From Eubacterium sp. (GTDB lineage Bacteria; Bacillota; Clostridia; Lachnospirales; Lachnospiraceae): DNA of 16,266 nucleotides. Position numbers and translations under genes: made by a program. Each line of letters begins with the position of its first letter. Position 1 is the first letter of the stretch. The notes below the pieces were generated by a model. That model ran no database searches, was not told the origin of the DNA, and saw nothing but the letters and a program-made list of their open reading frames with translations. Where the stretch lies: assembly GCA_003520145.1 (NCBI GenBank), contig DOVJ01000119.1, forward strand, positions 1 through 16,266, read 5' to 3'. This document shows, piece by piece, positions 15,801-16,266 of this stretch.

Positions 15801-16123
15801 TCCCTGAGAACATCCGCCATCTCAAGATCATCGCAGAGCGGACTCTTAAAAAGCTCCTCATAAGAGCTTTCCTTAGAGCGCATGGTTATATCGTTATATA
15901 TCTCTTCGAAATCCTTGATCCAAAGAGAGATCTCATCATCCTCTTCTTCCTTGGCACTACCCATGGAAAGCGCCTCCTCATAAGCGGTCCTAAGATTCTT
16001 AAAACCTTCCGGATCATCTTCAGGATTGCAATCCACAAGCTTTTCCCTGTATGCATTCTTGATTGCGGCTTCATCCGTAGTTTCCGCTATTCCAAGTATA
16101 TGCCAGACCATCTTTTTATCCAT
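12818..16123 (-). CDS. Large J-like/TPR repeat protein with C-terminal Cys4 cluster
   Basis: I do not recognise a named family for this 1101-residue protein. Residues 1-55 resemble a J domain: helix 1 around WHILGI, helix 2 AAIKNAYREKLV, helix 3 GFKNLRTAYEEAL. The HPD tripeptide that activates DnaK is replaced by Asn33-Pro34-Glu35. The rest is mostly helical TPR-like repeats; the clearest run is at about 615-855 (for example YSNMKKYDEAIAIFKEM, YCYSMLGDYDKAKEYLNKS, VYYMLGDYEHELEVL), with others near 340-500 and one at 1058-1090. A CxxCxxCxxxxC cluster (Cys1043, 1046, 1049, 1054) could bind zinc. No signal peptide or membrane helix is visible, so it is probably cytoplasmic and a scaffold. I chose the ATG at 16123 because the frame's earlier GTG at 16135 overlaps the AAGGAG ribosome binding site. 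It heads the long operon. Confidence 0.75.
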   Translation of the reverse strand: MDKKMVWHILGIAETTDEAAIKNAYREKLVDCNPEDDPEGFKNLRTAYEEALSMGSAKEEEDDEISLWIKDFEEIYNDITMRSKESSYEELFKSPLCDDLEMADVLREKLLVFIMDNYNFPTEVFCLIDERFHVLEDKEALSEKFAVAFLDFFERSVNGSTFFDFSLFENTAIDVGETLPDAYIDAFFEMRNAFYDNDVDGAMEKYDALSQYGVYHPYADVEYIKMLNNKGDYDKAKELGERLLKRYPEDYYIRFTYALVRFDHGDDDGVYEEFEALSKINPEDQSLQFAMIRYRGRHGDKKKAKDEVIELMEDIHSQELVNYMRELNEEIITDYEAQLEEKYDSVIANELAWCYFQNEQYDRCIEYLDGRSDEEKKAYEYVNLYGRCLFAMGKEAESLEYLERWKQMIIDAVDDGSEEYRKKARRLGLSYALCGNAYILKKEYDKAIENLLTAKEYEKPGYNRWAVMERIAYCYNKTGEYTKTIDVCDEVIEADEGYYPIYLMRQEAFYNLKYGMDVIDDYYKATQIYNGYYRPYYYAALVNMHMKRYEDFDEVLKRAREAGVESDSLTFVQYKKDRMTTYDGDEMLKLAHKMEQFRLNVYNNPESDVEVKSDISYEIAFVYIDMKNYEKALEYINEALDMDNRINYRWTKADIYSNMKKYDEAIAIFKEMLEERPDNDAICYDLAQAYYSNKQFDEARKHYEHTLELNPKHYDAADCIMNMCLEDYERTDDPKFFEEAVKYADIQIENNDTAYYRIDRGLVYQEHADYERALEDYLKAAELDETNPYAYNNAGYCYSMLGDYDKAKEYLNKSIECIKDKEKKLRNPYTNLANVYYMLGDYEHELEVLLEAARLFPGYEYLAKNVADAYLHCGKASEALKYLRDFAGKNSKNIQDFADKMVSIEYMSGHSSKAYIRLVSARPESATTKARLARIYCDCYRKYKECLKVYKQVEGKLDEYMQVSAYIDMAKCEYILGNHKAASEYSKKGMDLMFKEYENHDIYFAKAKEAPIRYSRYGRLLIFAGEFDKAVEALSHMRNLESCRRCSFCENKECFQYYLDMGLLEEMRGDIKKAIEYYTIAQQMNPWDDESKNALEVLKKK

Positions 16124-16160
16124 AGTAATAAACACTCCTTATCATGACGTATTACATTTG

Positions 16161-16169
16161 ATTATATCA
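16161..16169 (-). promoter_or_regulatory. Possible extended -10 promoter of the long operon
   Basis: TGATATAAT (16169-16161) lies upstream of the TPR gene, with a start expected near 16154 and a leader of about 31 bases carrying AAGGAG. A matching -35 is not evident. The remaining bases to 16266 show no gene I can support. Confidence 0.5.
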
Positions 16170-16266
16170 TATTATTTCTGCAAATACTACATGTATATAT
16201 ACCCTACATACAAAAGGGGCGGACATAATATTCATTTAGATTTCCATGCTATCTGGATTTAGAAGA

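Noticed and set aside
16026..16262. Plus-strand frame of 78 codons at the right edge
   Set aside because: It begins inside the TPR gene on the other strand, has no ribosome binding site of note and no recognisable motif.
1..16266. CRISPR array, transposon, prophage or defence island
   Set aside because: No regularly spaced repeats, transposase, integrase, nuclease-helicase cluster or target-site duplication was visible; the gene content is housekeeping-like.

Overview
The window looks like a chromosomal segment of a low-to-moderate GC Firmicute, most likely a Lachnospiraceae member such as a Butyrivibrio-like rumen or gut anaerobe. This is inferred from AT-rich spacers, strong AGGAGG-type ribosome binding sites, TTG starts, the stand-alone HMA plus P-type ATPase pair, and the sequence character of the IMP dehydrogenase and pyruvate kinase. 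All 13 genes I can support lie on the minus strand, so transcription runs from right to left. There is no CRISPR array, tRNA, rRNA, insertion sequence or phage gene, and no gene-free stretch longer than 300 bases.

Right to left, the first and largest block is a probable eight-gene operon (16123 to 6477) with gaps or overlaps of only a few bases to about 35. It encodes a 1101-residue J-like/TPR scaffold protein, glutamate racemase (murI), a family 2 glycosyltransferase, a Nudix hydrolase of ADP-ribose pyrophosphatase type, pyruvate kinase (pyk), the tRNA-modifying methyltransferase TrmO, an acyl-ACP thioesterase, and a cytoplasmic GH13 alpha-amylase-family enzyme. It mixes cell-wall precursor supply, carbohydrate breakdown, glycolysis and lipid release. 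An extended -10 promoter lies before the scaffold gene and another directly abuts murI.

The second block (6391 to 3822) is an IMP dehydrogenase and a branched-chain aminotransferase (ilvE), driven by a near-consensus promoter at 6440-6468 and followed by a long hairpin. The IMP dehydrogenase is of the unusual type known from the parasite Tritrichomonas foetus.

The third block is a single gene for a membrane-anchored HD-GYP cyclic-di-GMP phosphodiesterase whose outer domain resembles a family 2 carbohydrate-binding module. It has its own promoter, a TTG start and a good intrinsic terminator. Next comes a Ro60/DUF2828-like protein with a von Willebrand A domain, preceded by a leader with interleaved inverted repeats.

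At the left end is a metal-resistance operon: a consensus promoter overlapped by a clear ArsR/SmtB-type operator, a 72-residue HMA metallochaperone, and the first 90 codons of a Zn/Cd-type P1B ATPase that runs off the window.

The strongest leads are the J-like/TPR protein with a degenerate HPD motif and a Cys4 cluster, the HD-GYP protein with its possible polysaccharide-sensing ectodomain, the Tritrichomonas-type IMP dehydrogenase, and the vWA/Ro-like gene with its structured leader. I found no defence or mobile system that I would call a clear new discovery.
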